This document shows positions 46,539-55,789 of a stretch of 64,000 bases of DNA, piece after piece. This stretch comes from CAVVZJ01 sp963752755 (GTDB lineage Bacteria > Planctomycetota > Planctomycetia > Isosphaerales > Isosphaeraceae). Both the position numbers and the translations under genes were made by a program. Where the stretch lies: assembly GCA_963752755.1 (NCBI GenBank), contig CAVVZJ010000022.1:310001-374000 (forward strand), read 5' to 3'. The notes under the pieces are model-generated. The model was not told the DNA's origin. It did not search any database and worked only from the letters and a program-made list of their open reading frames with translations. Within the stretch, counting starts at the first letter, position 1, and every line of letters begins with the position of its first letter.

Positions 46539-47276
46539 TCACATCGTCCGGCCACCATCAAGGACGATCACCTGACCCGTCATCAAGGTCGCCACGTCGG
46601 CCAGGAAGAGGACGGCGTCGGCAATGTCCTCGGGCGTGGCGGGGCGCTTCAGCGGGGTGATCGTCATCGACTGGGCGACCAGATCCTGATGATCGGCCAG
46701 CCATCGGGTCTGCACCGGGCCGGGGGCGACGGCGTTGACCCGGACCTCGGGGGCGAACGCCCGCGCCAGGCTCTTGGTCATCGTGATCACGGCCCCCTTG
46801 CTGGCCGAATAGGCGATCGAGCTGCCCGAGCCAGCAATCCCGGCCACGCTGGCGATGTTCACGATGTTGCCCTGCCGGGCGGCCAGGTGTGGCATCGCGG
46901 CGCGGCAGGCGAAGAAGGTTCCGTTGAGGTTCACGGCGAGGATCTCGTCCCAGATCGCCTCGGTGAGCGCCTCCAGGTCCTTGTGGGGGATGAAGTGCGT
47001 CGTCGCCGCGTTGTTGACCAAGAGGTCGAGCCCGCCGAACGCCTCGACCGTGCGGCCGACCATGTCCCGAACGGCCACATCGTCGGCCACGTCGGCCTGG
47101 ACGAGCAACGCCTCGCCGCCGCGCTGGCGGACGCCCTCGGCCGTCTCCTCGGCCTCGGCGCGAGAGCGAGAATAGTTCACCGTGACCGCATAACCCCGCT
47201 CGGCCAGCGCCCAGGCTGTCGAACGGCCGATGCCGGTGGCGGAGCCCGTCACCAGGGCGACAAGACGTTCGGGCAT
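46539..47276 (-). CDS. Short-chain dehydrogenase/reductase (SDR)
   Basis: 245 residues, classical SDR. The cofactor loop is VTGSATGIGRSTA (about 9-21). NNAATTHF holds the structural NNA element, IASVAG the catalytic Ser, YSASKG the Tyr-x-x-x-Lys pair, followed by VNAVAPGPVQT and the C-terminal LDGGRTM. The NYSRSRAEAE stretch after strand 2 suggests NADP preference. This is the FabG-like/3-oxoacyl reductase or glucose dehydrogenase branch; the substrate is unknown. It lies after nuoM on the same strand but is separated by a hairpin, so it is likely a separate transcript. Confidence 0.88.
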   Translation of the reverse strand: MPERLVALVTGSATGIGRSTAWALAERGYAVTVNYSRSRAEAEETAEGVRQRGGEALLVQADVADDVAVRDMVGRTVEAFGGLDLLVNNAATTHFIPHKDLEALTEAIWDEILAVNLNGTFFACRAAMPHLAARQGNIVNIASVAGIAGSGSSIAYSASKGAVITMTKSLARAFAPEVRVNAVAPGPVQTRWLADHQDLVAQSMTITPLKRPATPEDIADAVLFLADVATLMTGQVIVLDGGRTM

Positions 47277-47303
47277 CGGGAGTCTCCGCGGGGCCGTGAA
47301 AGA

Positions 47304-47351
47304 ATGACAGAATGACAGAGAAGCAAAGCCAGGAATCTGTCATTCTGTCAT
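47304..47351 (-). terminator. 16-bp perfect inverted repeat between nuoM and SDR gene
   Basis: Arms ATGACAGAATGACAGA (47304-47319) and TCTGTCATTCTGTCAT (47336-47351) flank a 16-nt loop, just after the nuoM stop. Each arm is itself a partial direct repeat of AATGACAG. On the minus strand the stem is followed by TCTTTC, so it may terminate the nuo transcript. Confidence 0.5.
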
Positions 47352-47363
47352 CGGTTCATCCGG

Positions 47364-49103
47364 TCAACGAACCCGGACCGGCGGCGGGGCCATCGCCTGC
47401 TCGAGGTCGGTGCTGGCGCGGTCCATCTCCTGCTCGACGGCGCGGCGGGTGGGCGCGTTGGCGACGCTCTGGACCGACTGGTCGATCGAGGGGCTCATCC
47501 AGCTGAGGATCGACTGCGGGAAGACTCCGAGGATCACCGTCAAGGCCACCAGCGGCGCTGCGATCACGATCTCACGGGCGTTCATATCCGGCAATCCTCG
47601 CCAGGATTCGTTCTTGCCGAGGAAGACGCGCTGGATCGTCCAGAGGATGTAGCCAGCCGTGAACACCACGGCCACGGCTGCGAGCACGGCGAGCGGGATG
47701 CTGTAATTGAAGGCCGCGAGCACCACGAAGACCTCGGCGATGAAGCCGCAGAGGCCAGGCAGGCCCATTGAGCCGAAGAAGATGATCAGGGCCACGGCGC
47801 CGTAGACCGGCATGACGTTCATCAGGCCGCCGAGCTTGCGAAGGTCTCGGGTGTGGGCCCGGTCGTAGATCACGCCGACGAGGAAGAACATGCCGGTCGA
47901 AGTGATCCCGTGGGCGAGCATCATGTACATGGCGCCGTTGACGCCGTAGGCGTAGATGCGGGGATCGGTCGAGAGGCCCGCCATCACGGCCATGCCCAGG
48001 GTGACGTAACCCATGTGGCTGACCGAGCTGTACGCAACCAGCTTCTTGAAGTCGGTCTGGGCCATCGCGGCGAGGGCGCCATAGATGATGCTGAAGACGC
48101 CCAGCGCGGCCACGAACCCCGCCATCTGCTGCGCCCCGGCCGGCGCCAGCGGCCAGGCCAGGCGGACGAGGCCGTAGCCGCCGATCTTCAGGAGGATGCC
48201 GGCCAGGATCATGCTGATCGGCGTCGGGGCCTGGACGTGGGCGTCCGGCAGCCAGGTGTGGAACGGAAAGCTCGGCAGCTTGACGAGGAAGCCGACCAGG
48301 AACAGCGAGAAGATGGTGATCTGCACACCCGTGCCGTAGTACGACGAGTTGGCGGCCACGAGCGAGAGCCGCACGGCGTCGAACGAGTGGGCGTTGAACG
48401 CCTCGCCCCAGATGGTCGCGCCGCTGTCGCCGTTCCAGAAGTAGAGAATGAGGATGGCGACCAGGATGAAGACCGAGCCGAAGAGGGTGTAGAGCAGGAA
48501 CTTGATCGCGGCATACTCGCGGTTCTCGCCGCCCCAGATGCCGATGAGGAAATACATCGGCAGGAGCATGACCTCGAAGAAGATGTAGAAGAGGAACAGG
48601 TCGAGCGCCAGGAAGACGCCCATCATGCTGGCCGTGAGCAGCAGGAAGAGTGAGAAGTATCCTTTCAACTGTTTGTCGATATTCCACGACGCCAAACAGG
48701 CGAGCACGCTCACTAGGCCAGTCAGGACGACGAGGCTAAGGCTGATGCCGTCGAGGCCCAGATAATACTGGATGTTGAAGGCCGAAATCCAGGGGAGGCG
48801 GACGAGCAGGTCGGCCGCCGGGGCGTCGGCGGATACGGATTGCTCGCCGGTGCCCGCGTTGAGGTTGATCGCGTTGGCCTCAGCCCGCGCGGCGAGGGAG
48901 GCGGAATCGCCGGTGAGCGAGACGAACTTGCCAAAGGCGACGAGTGTCAGCGCGAACGTCAGGATCGTGAAGCCAAGGCTCGTCGCCTTGATCGCCCCGG
49001 CCTGCGAGCGTGGCAGGCAGAGCACGACCACGGCCCCAAGGAGCGGGACGGCCCAGAGCATGGTCAGCAGCGCGGCGTCATACGACAGGTTGAGGCCGGA
49101 CAT
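47364..49103 (-). CDS. nuoM: NADH-quinone oxidoreductase subunit M
   Basis: 579 residues, about 14 membrane helices. It is an antiporter-like, proton-pumping subunit of complex I. The conserved Glu of TM5 is in LFYIFFEVMLLPMYFLIGIWGG, the TM7 Lys in FLVKLPSFPFHTWLPDAH, then APTPISMILAGILLKIGGYG and the TM12 region. The N-terminal loop between TM2 and TM3 is enlarged (about residues 70-110). It follows nuoL by 76 nt in the canonical L-M order. nuoN, which usually comes next, is absent; an SDR gene lies there instead. Confidence 0.93.
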   Translation of the reverse strand: MSGLNLSYDAALLTMLWAVPLLGAVVVLCLPRSQAGAIKATSLGFTILTFALTLVAFGKFVSLTGDSASLAARAEANAINLNAGTGEQSVSADAPAADLLVRLPWISAFNIQYYLGLDGISLSLVVLTGLVSVLACLASWNIDKQLKGYFSLFLLLTASMMGVFLALDLFLFYIFFEVMLLPMYFLIGIWGGENREYAAIKFLLYTLFGSVFILVAILILYFWNGDSGATIWGEAFNAHSFDAVRLSLVAANSSYYGTGVQITIFSLFLVGFLVKLPSFPFHTWLPDAHVQAPTPISMILAGILLKIGGYGLVRLAWPLAPAGAQQMAGFVAALGVFSIIYGALAAMAQTDFKKLVAYSSVSHMGYVTLGMAVMAGLSTDPRIYAYGVNGAMYMMLAHGITSTGMFFLVGVIYDRAHTRDLRKLGGLMNVMPVYGAVALIIFFGSMGLPGLCGFIAEVFVVLAAFNYSIPLAVLAAVAVVFTAGYILWTIQRVFLGKNESWRGLPDMNAREIVIAAPLVALTVILGVFPQSILSWMSPSIDQSVQSVANAPTRRAVEQEMDRASTDLEQAMAPPPVRVR

Positions 49104-49179
49104 GGATGGTGCTTCCGCTCGGGAGAACCGCGGGCCGCGCCGACGCAGAGGCGAAGGGCGGGCACCGCCGGGTTACGGG

Positions 49180-51579
49180 CTATCTCGGTTGGATCCAGAG
49201 GAACATGCCGAGGAACAACGCGACAACGGCGACGGCGAGCACGCCGAGGTAGCTGCGCAGACGACCCGTCTGGAGCCCGCGGCCCCAATCGCCCAGGCCA
49301 TAGACCACCAGGGCCGTCAGCTTGACCAGCCCATCGACGGCGAAATTATCGAAGAATCCCTCGAACCGGCTGGTCTCGCGGGTCACGTTCGCCGTGCCGT
49401 TGACCACGCCGTCCACGATCTGCTGGTCGAACCCGAGCACCCGTCGCGAGAGCCAGAGCGTCGGGCGGACGAAGACGGCGTTGTACAGCTCGTCGAAGTA
49501 CCACTTGTTCACAAAAATCCTGTAAAGGCCGCCGAAGCGGTCGGCCATGAGTTTCGGGTTGAGGATCTTCCAGCGCGAGTAGTAGCCGGCCGCCGCCGCG
49601 ATCCCGGACGCCGCGATCAGGACCGAGCCGCCCATCGCCAGCCACTTCACGCCGCCGACGTCGTAGGCCGGGAACGGCTCGGCCGTCTCGAGCATCTGCT
49701 CCAGCACCGGCGTGCTGATCGGCAAGATCCACCAGGGATAGCCGATCACGACCGCCGGGATTGCCAGCAGGATCAACGGCCAGGTCATGAGCCCCGGGCT
49801 CTCGTGAGCATGCTCGACCGGGTTGCCGTGGTCGTGACCGTGACCGTGAGCCGCGGCCGACGCGTGGCCGTGGTCGTCTTCCGCCTCGAAGTGGCCGTGC
49901 TCGACCTCGACCGCCGAGTCCTGTCGCACGGGATAACCGCGGGGCTCGCCGTCGAAGAGCAGGAACCACATCCGGAACATGTAGAACGCCGTGATCAAGG
50001 CCCCGACCGCCGGCAGCACAAACAGCAGGAACTGGCCCGGGTGATGCCGGGTGAAGTGCAGAGCACTGGCGAGGATCGCGTCCTTGGAGTAGAAGCCGCT
50101 GAACAGGGGGACGCCCGAGATGGCCAGGGTGCCGGCGAGCATCGTGAGGGCCGTCCGCGGCATCTTCTTGTAGAGCCCGCCCAGGACGGGCATCTCGTAG
50201 GTGTGGACCGAGTGATACACGCTGCCGGCGCCGAGGAACAGAAGCGCCTTGAAGAAGGCGTGCGTCAGCAGGTGGAACAGGCCCGCCGCCCAGCCGCCGA
50301 CGCCGAGGGCGAGCATCATGTATCCGAGCTGACTGACGGTCGAGTAGGCCAGCACCTTCTTGTAATCGACCTGCACCATCGCGATCGTCGCCGCGATGAA
50401 GAGCGTGATGCCACCCGCGTAGGCGATCGTCAGCAGGACTTCATGGGTGAACAGCGGGAAGAACCGGCCGACGAGGTAGACCCCGGCGGCAACCATCGTC
50501 GCCGCGTGGATCAGGGCCGAGACGGGCGTCGGCCCGGCCATGGCGTCGGGGAGCCAGACGTGCAGTGGGAACTGGGCGCTCTTGCCAACGCAGCCGGCGA
50601 AGATTCCGAGCCCGGCGAGCACGAGGAGGTTGTAGGGGATCGTCCGGGTCTCGGTCAGACCGGCCCCACCCTCGCCCGCAGCCGAGTCGGGCAAGTGGAC
50701 CGTCACGAGGTCGGTGATCGCGTTCGACGAGGCGGTGGCCGTCTCGTAGGTCATCCGGTGCAGAACGGGCTCGCGGAGGGCCGGGTCGGAAAGGCCGGCG
50801 TTGATGTCGGCAATCGTGAACGTGCCGAAGTACGACCAGAGCAGGCCCAGGCCGATGAGCATGCCAATGTCGCCGACGCGATTGACGATGAACGCCTTGT
50901 TGGCCGCGTCGGCGTTCTTCTTCTCCTCGTACCAGAAGCCGATCAGCAGGTAAGAGCAGACGCCGACCAGTTCCCAGAACATGAAGACCATGAAGACGTT
51001 GGCCGAGGCGACCAGGCCGAGCATCGAGAAGCAGAAGAGCGACAGGTAGGTGAAGAACCGCGGGTAGCGCGGGTCATCGGCCATGTAGCCCATCGAATAA
51101 ATATGAATAAGCGTGGCGATAAACGTCACCATGGTGAACATGATCACGGCGAGGCCATCGATGTGGATGGCCAGGGGGATCGCCAGGCCGGGGAGGATCG
51201 CCGCGGGTTGTTCGGGAGTCGGCGCGTTGACAGTAATCCCCTCGCCGAGGACGACCCAGTCGAATTGTCCGGTCCAGGCGAAGCCGGCGTGGCCGGTGGC
51301 GTGGTCGCCCTCCGACTCCACTTCGGACTCGGCGATGCTGGCGTGTGCGGCGGCCTCGGACTCCGCGCCGGCTGCGGCATGGTGCGACCCGCTGAGCAAG
51401 GTCGGCAGTGCCGTGGCCAGGCCGATCAGGCTGAGCACACAGCAGGTGCCGATGGCGCCAGTGGCGAGGTAAGCGTTCAGCCGCTTCAGCCAGCGGCCGA
51501 AGAGCGCCTCGACGGTGAAGGCACCAAGCGGAATCAGGACGGCGGCCACGTACAGCCAGCCCTGCCAGTGGCTCATCAT
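49180..51579 (-). CDS. nuoL: NADH-quinone oxidoreductase subunit L with His-rich insertion
   Basis: 799 residues from ATG 51579 (a second ATG follows at once), well above the usual 610-650. Core motifs are those of NuoL: FWELVGVCSYLLIGFW with the TM5 Glu, KNADAANKAFIVNRVGD, GKSAQFPLHVWLPDAMAGPTPVSALIHAATM with the TM7 Lys, and the long C-terminal lateral helix region. Two insertions explain the length: an acidic, His-containing stretch near residues 55-100 and a striking one at about 556-592 with ten His in about 33 residues (DDHGHASAAAHGHGHDHG). Proton-pumping subunit of complex I. Only nuoL and nuoM are present here. Confidence 0.92.
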   Translation of the reverse strand: MMSHWQGWLYVAAVLIPLGAFTVEALFGRWLKRLNAYLATGAIGTCCVLSLIGLATALPTLLSGSHHAAAGAESEAAAHASIAESEVESEGDHATGHAGFAWTGQFDWVVLGEGITVNAPTPEQPAAILPGLAIPLAIHIDGLAVIMFTMVTFIATLIHIYSMGYMADDPRYPRFFTYLSLFCFSMLGLVASANVFMVFMFWELVGVCSYLLIGFWYEEKKNADAANKAFIVNRVGDIGMLIGLGLLWSYFGTFTIADINAGLSDPALREPVLHRMTYETATASSNAITDLVTVHLPDSAAGEGGAGLTETRTIPYNLLVLAGLGIFAGCVGKSAQFPLHVWLPDAMAGPTPVSALIHAATMVAAGVYLVGRFFPLFTHEVLLTIAYAGGITLFIAATIAMVQVDYKKVLAYSTVSQLGYMMLALGVGGWAAGLFHLLTHAFFKALLFLGAGSVYHSVHTYEMPVLGGLYKKMPRTALTMLAGTLAISGVPLFSGFYSKDAILASALHFTRHHPGQFLLFVLPAVGALITAFYMFRMWFLLFDGEPRGYPVRQDSAVEVEHGHFEAEDDHGHASAAAHGHGHDHGNPVEHAHESPGLMTWPLILLAIPAVVIGYPWWILPISTPVLEQMLETAEPFPAYDVGGVKWLAMGGSVLIAASGIAAAAGYYSRWKILNPKLMADRFGGLYRIFVNKWYFDELYNAVFVRPTLWLSRRVLGFDQQIVDGVVNGTANVTRETSRFEGFFDNFAVDGLVKLTALVVYGLGDWGRGLQTGRLRSYLGVLAVAVVALFLGMFLWIQPR

Positions 51580-52194
51580 GGCATGCTTCTCATCAACGGC
51601 TGTCGGAGAAGGACCTCGGCGCCGGTTCGGCCCGGCCTCCTCAAAAGGAGGGCGCGGGACTCGCGAGACGCCGGGCGATCGCGGAGTTCGTGGAATATGG
51701 CACAGGCCCCCAACCAATGCAAGACCCTGCCGGTGACGACCGCCAGCCCACGTTGCGATCGCTTCCGGGCCGGTTTCTGGCAGATTTTCCAGAAAGCGGC
51801 CCGTGGCCAAGGAAACCGAAGGCGGGGCGAGGTACTCGTTTTTCGATCTTTTGTGGGCCTGACCGCGCGGCGGCGGGGAGGAATCCGGGTCGCGGTCCTG
51901 GACCGGTTCGGGAATCCGCGCTGCCCTGGCTGGAGATCATGTCGTCTTTTGGGTTCATATGGGCATTGCATTTCAAACGAGCCAACGCGCCGGCCGCTGG
52001 CATGGCGAGGTCTCTCGACGGGCAAGGCCGCGGCCTGTTAGCATGAAGTGCCACGTCGCTGGTCGTGCCGCGGGTGGGAATTGCGCGGGTTCGGCCGCCA
52101 TTTCCGAAGATCGCGGATCGATCCGGGCCCGCCCAGGCCCGCGTCCTCGCGGTCGCCGCGCCAGGGAGCGTGCAGCGCGAGGACTCGCTGACCG
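51580..52194. other. 615-bp divergent intergenic region upstream of nuoL
   Basis: It lies between the divergent nuoL and membrane-protein genes. It should contain promoters for both, but no hexamer pair is convincing. No repeat copy, no strong hairpin and no credible gene; the open frames crossing it are continuations of antisense reading through nuoL. Confidence 0.35.
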
Positions 52195-54036
52195 ATGAGT
52201 GACCCGACGGAAGCCCCAACCCATTGCCACTTCGCCGACCTGGGCGCGGGTCTGGCCTGCGCGCTGCTTGGGCTGGTGGTGGCGATCGTGCCGCACCTGG
52301 CCTGGCTCGCACGCTTCGGCACGGCGGAGTTCGTCGGGGACTGGGACGAGATCCTCTACCTGAGTGTTGCCAAGGCTCCCTATTACGAGCCCCACACCTG
52401 GAGGTTGACCGACCCGTTCAGCGGACCGGAGCGGGCGCCGACGATCTATCCCTCGGCGCTCTTTGCGCCCCTGGCCCACCTGACGCGATGGCTGACCCTC
52501 TCACCGCTCTTGATGGGCCTGGTCTGGCGGGTGCTGGGCGGCTTGATGTTCGGCGGGGCCTTGTATTTCTTGTTCCGCCGTCTCTTCTCCGACCTGGCGC
52601 GACCGCGGGTCTGGGCACTCGGCGCGGCCCTGGTCTGCCTCGGCGACGCCGGATTCGACGACGGCCGGTCGTTCATCGAGAATGGTCTAATCGTGACCGG
52701 TCACGTCGAGGGCTCCGACTTTCATTACCTAACCCGCGAGGGCATACCAGCGGCGCGGCCGAACCTGGTGGGCCAGTATCGCGTGTTCAACCCTTTGCTC
52801 TGCCTGCCACTACTCCTGGTGATTGTCGGCGTGCTGGGGCCGGGGCGTTCCCCAGGCTGGGGGCTGCTCGCGCTCGGGGTGGTCGCGATGGGCCTATTGG
52901 TTTTGATCAACTTTTACATGTGGACCTCGGCCGCCCTGGCGTTGGCGATCCAGGGTCTCGCCCTGCTGGTGCGGGGCCGACGCGCCGGTCCAGGTCCGGA
53001 GGAGCAGAACAAGCGGAACGCGTGGCGGCCGTATGCGGTTGTCTTGCTGGGAGGGCTGGCGATCGGCGCACCACAGCTCCTCCTCTACTCGTGGACCTTC
53101 GCCGAGCCGCAATACCGCGAGATCATGATCCGGACCGCCAAGTTCGGTCGCTTTGACTGGTCGGACCCTCTGCGCTGGCGGTATCTGCCGAATTCGTGGG
53201 TCTGGGCCAAGCTCACGGTCGGCGCCCTGGCGATGCTGACCCTGAAGCTGCCGCGACTGGGCCTGCTCTGGCTGCTGCTCCTGAGCGGATTCGCCATGGG
53301 CAACAGCGTACTGGTGCTGGGCGTGGACTTCGAGAACCCGCACTTCCACTACGTCTATTCGCCGTTTGGTGAGATCCTCCTGCTGGCGATCGCGGTCCGG
53401 CTGGCCCACCGGCTGAAACTGGAGCAGACTGGCCTGGTGGCGCTCGGCCTGGCCGCCGCGTTGATGCTGGCCTCGGCAATCGCGATCCGGGCCGACGAGG
53501 CGATCGAGACGCCCAAGACGGTCGAGCTTCGCCAGAGCCTCCGCGACCTCGAATCGCTGAGGCCGGACTTCGCGAAGCTGGAATCGGACGTCACGATCTC
53601 CTTCCCTCGACACGCCCGGATCATGTCCGTGCTGACCCCGGCCACCCCACTCTACTTCAGCCCCTACACCTGGTCGTCGATGATCCCCGACGCCACCCTG
53701 GACGAGCGGCACGCCCTGAACGCCTGGCTCCAGGGTTACGACCTCGCAGGTTATGCCAGACTCGTCGAGCAGGACACCGAGCGCTGGACCCATTCCCACT
53801 ACCCGCACGAGGAGATCTGGCCCCGCCGCCGCCGGATCTTCCGCCGGATTCTCGACGGCGGCGCCGGGCCCTTGCTCCGACGCTACCGACCCCGCTACCT
53901 CCTCCTCCCCGCCGACCGACCCGAGCCGACCCGTGGCGGACCCTGGGCGGTCTCGGCCCGCAACACGTCGTGGACCCTCTGGAAGCGGGTGAGCGAGCCA
54001 GCCGGGGAGCGTGCCGGAACCCAGACCAAGGAATAA
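52195..54036 (+). CDS. Multipass membrane protein, GT-C-like topology
   Basis: 613 residues with about 11-12 membrane segments and a soluble C-terminal part of 150 residues. The first exterior loop contains FVGDWDEILYLSVAKAPYY; acidic residues at this place are the hallmark of GT-C glycosyltransferases (ArnT/PMT/Alg type) that use lipid-linked sugars. No other signature is strong enough to name a family. The next gene begins 5 nt after the stop, so the two are an operon. An uncharacterised membrane glycosyltransferase or a similar surface-glycan protein is the best guess. Confidence 0.6.
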   Translation: MSDPTEAPTHCHFADLGAGLACALLGLVVAIVPHLAWLARFGTAEFVGDWDEILYLSVAKAPYYEPHTWRLTDPFSGPERAPTIYPSALFAPLAHLTRWLTLSPLLMGLVWRVLGGLMFGGALYFLFRRLFSDLARPRVWALGAALVCLGDAGFDDGRSFIENGLIVTGHVEGSDFHYLTREGIPAARPNLVGQYRVFNPLLCLPLLLVIVGVLGPGRSPGWGLLALGVVAMGLLVLINFYMWTSAALALAIQGLALLVRGRRAGPGPEEQNKRNAWRPYAVVLLGGLAIGAPQLLLYSWTFAEPQYREIMIRTAKFGRFDWSDPLRWRYLPNSWVWAKLTVGALAMLTLKLPRLGLLWLLLLSGFAMGNSVLVLGVDFENPHFHYVYSPFGEILLLAIAVRLAHRLKLEQTGLVALGLAAALMLASAIAIRADEAIETPKTVELRQSLRDLESLRPDFAKLESDVTISFPRHARIMSVLTPATPLYFSPYTWSSMIPDATLDERHALNAWLQGYDLAGYARLVEQDTERWTHSHYPHEEIWPRRRRIFRRILDGGAGPLLRRYRPRYLLLPADRPEPTRGGPWAVSARNTSWTLWKRVSEPAGERAGTQTKE

Positions 54037-54040
54037 ACGC

Positions 54041-55588
54041 ATGTCCCGGAGTTTGCCCAGGCAAAGTCCGCTCCTCCTGGCCCTGGTTCTCGCGATCCCG
54101 AGCCTGACGCGGGCCGGGGAACCGACGACGGCCTTGAGCGTCCAGTTCCTCCATCCCGACAGGCAACTGGAGCGGCTGCTGGCCCTCTTCGACGGTTCGG
54201 CCGCGCCGCATCCGGCGGCCGCCCTCGCCGCCTGGCGACGCGCGACGGGCGATCCGGACGTCCTGAACAAGACGCGGCAAGCCCTGATCGCGACCTTGAA
54301 CCCGGAGATGGTCCGTGAGCTTCGCACGCTCGACGGGGCCACGCTCACCCTCGACATCGACGCCCGAGGCCGGGTCGGCTGGAGCCTGGCCGTTCCCCGA
54401 GACGACGGTACCCTCGCCGCCCTGGGCGCCGCGCTCGCCTTGACCGACGGCGCCTCCGAGCCGCCGCTGGGCGAGGCGGCCGTCGATCGACTCGGCCCGT
54501 CCGGCTCGCCCCTGATGGCCCGACGCGGCACGGGCGTGGTCGTCGCCGGCAACCGCGACGACCTCGCCGACGGTCTGGCACGCCTGGAGGCCGGGCCTCG
54601 CGAGCCGGCCACCCTCGCGACCGGCTGGCTTGTCCACCTCGATGCCGAGTCGCTGGCCGACTCTGGCCGGCCAGCCGCCCGTCAGATCGGGTCGGCCCTG
54701 AGCGGCCTGGGTATCGAGACGCTGCGGGCCGAGGTGAACCTGGAACGGGATGCCCTGACCGTCAAGGTCGCGACCCGTCCCGATCCCGTCCTGTGTGCCA
54801 CCGCGATCGACCCGGCCTGGCTGGACGCGATCCCGTCCGAGACCTCGGTCGCCTTCGCTGTGGCCTTCGACCCGGCGCCCGCGACCTGGAACCGCCTCTT
54901 CGATGCGGCCGACCGGATCGAGAAGTCCGACCCCGATCGAGCCCGGACCGGCCCCCTCCGCGCCCGGCTGAACCTGCTGGCCAACGCCGCCGGCCTCCGG
55001 CCCGAGCGGGACTTCTGGCCTCACCTGCGAGGCGTCTCGGGGTTTGCGACGGTGGCCCCCGACGGCGAACTCGACGGCGCCTTCGTCGCCTTGCATGCGA
55101 CCGACGAGCCCCATGCGATTCGCTGGAAGGATCGCCTGCTCCCCCGGCTCGCCTGGGCGCTCGGGGTCGGAGACGGTCGGGCGGTGAACGCAGGGCCGAT
55201 CGCGGCAGTGGCGGGCCGCCGGCTCTTCGTGGAACGTCGCGGCTCCTCGGTCTGGATCGGCTGGGGCGAAGCCGTGCTGGCCCGAGCCGCTGAGGCGATC
55301 GCTCATCCCGACCTATCCGCCGGCCCCCGCCTCCGGGCCACCTGGGCCGATCGACCGGTGGCCCGTTGCGGTGCCGTCTGGCCCGCCCGTCCCCCTTTGC
55401 CCCGCTGGCAACTGCCCGCGGGTTCCTTCTGGCAAGCCGCGCTCGCCGGAGCACCACCGGTCGTCTGGTGGGCTGAGCCGTCCGCACCCGGCTCCGATGC
55501 CCACGACCGGATCCGCTGGAACGGCCTCCACGACACGGTCCGCCGCTTGCTCGACCAACTGCCGCTCCAGGCCCCCCAGTCCGATTGA
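54041..55588 (+). CDS. Secreted protein of unknown function
   Basis: 515 residues from ATG 54041, with AAGGA 8 nt before it. The signal peptide is PLLLALVLAIPSLTRAG. The mature part is a long Ala/Leu/Arg/Asp-rich alpha-beta sequence without recognised domain (LERLLALFDGSAAP, GLEIETLRAEV-type strands, PETSVAFAVAFDPAPATW). It resembles the DUF3352-like exported proteins found in planctomycetes, but I cannot confirm that. It is co-transcribed with the preceding membrane protein (4-nt gap). Likely periplasmic. Confidence 0.55.
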   Translation: MSRSLPRQSPLLLALVLAIPSLTRAGEPTTALSVQFLHPDRQLERLLALFDGSAAPHPAAALAAWRRATGDPDVLNKTRQALIATLNPEMVRELRTLDGATLTLDIDARGRVGWSLAVPRDDGTLAALGAALALTDGASEPPLGEAAVDRLGPSGSPLMARRGTGVVVAGNRDDLADGLARLEAGPREPATLATGWLVHLDAESLADSGRPAARQIGSALSGLGIETLRAEVNLERDALTVKVATRPDPVLCATAIDPAWLDAIPSETSVAFAVAFDPAPATWNRLFDAADRIEKSDPDRARTGPLRARLNLLANAAGLRPERDFWPHLRGVSGFATVAPDGELDGAFVALHATDEPHAIRWKDRLLPRLAWALGVGDGRAVNAGPIAAVAGRRLFVERRGSSVWIGWGEAVLARAAEAIAHPDLSAGPRLRATWADRPVARCGAVWPARPPLPRWQLPAGSFWQAALAGAPPVVWWAEPSAPGSDAHDRIRWNGLHDTVRRLLDQLPLQAPQSD

Positions 55589-55789
55589 GAGGGTGTCCGA
55601 GAAACGCCCTGGACTCCTGATTCCCGGGGTGGGTTTTTCCTGGTCGGATGCCATCAGCACCAATCTGAGATCCCGGAGGCAGGTGGTGCTCACAGAGCCC
55701 CCTGAGAGTCATTCCCAATCCATTCGACAATCGACGCACCACGACAGGACTGACTTGAGAACCAAGCCGGCGTTCTTCAAGCCCGACCC

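Noticed and set aside
48772..52041. 1089-codon plus-strand open frame opposite nuoL/nuoM
   Set aside because: Antisense shadow of two unmistakable complex I genes, composed mainly of charged residues and Gly.
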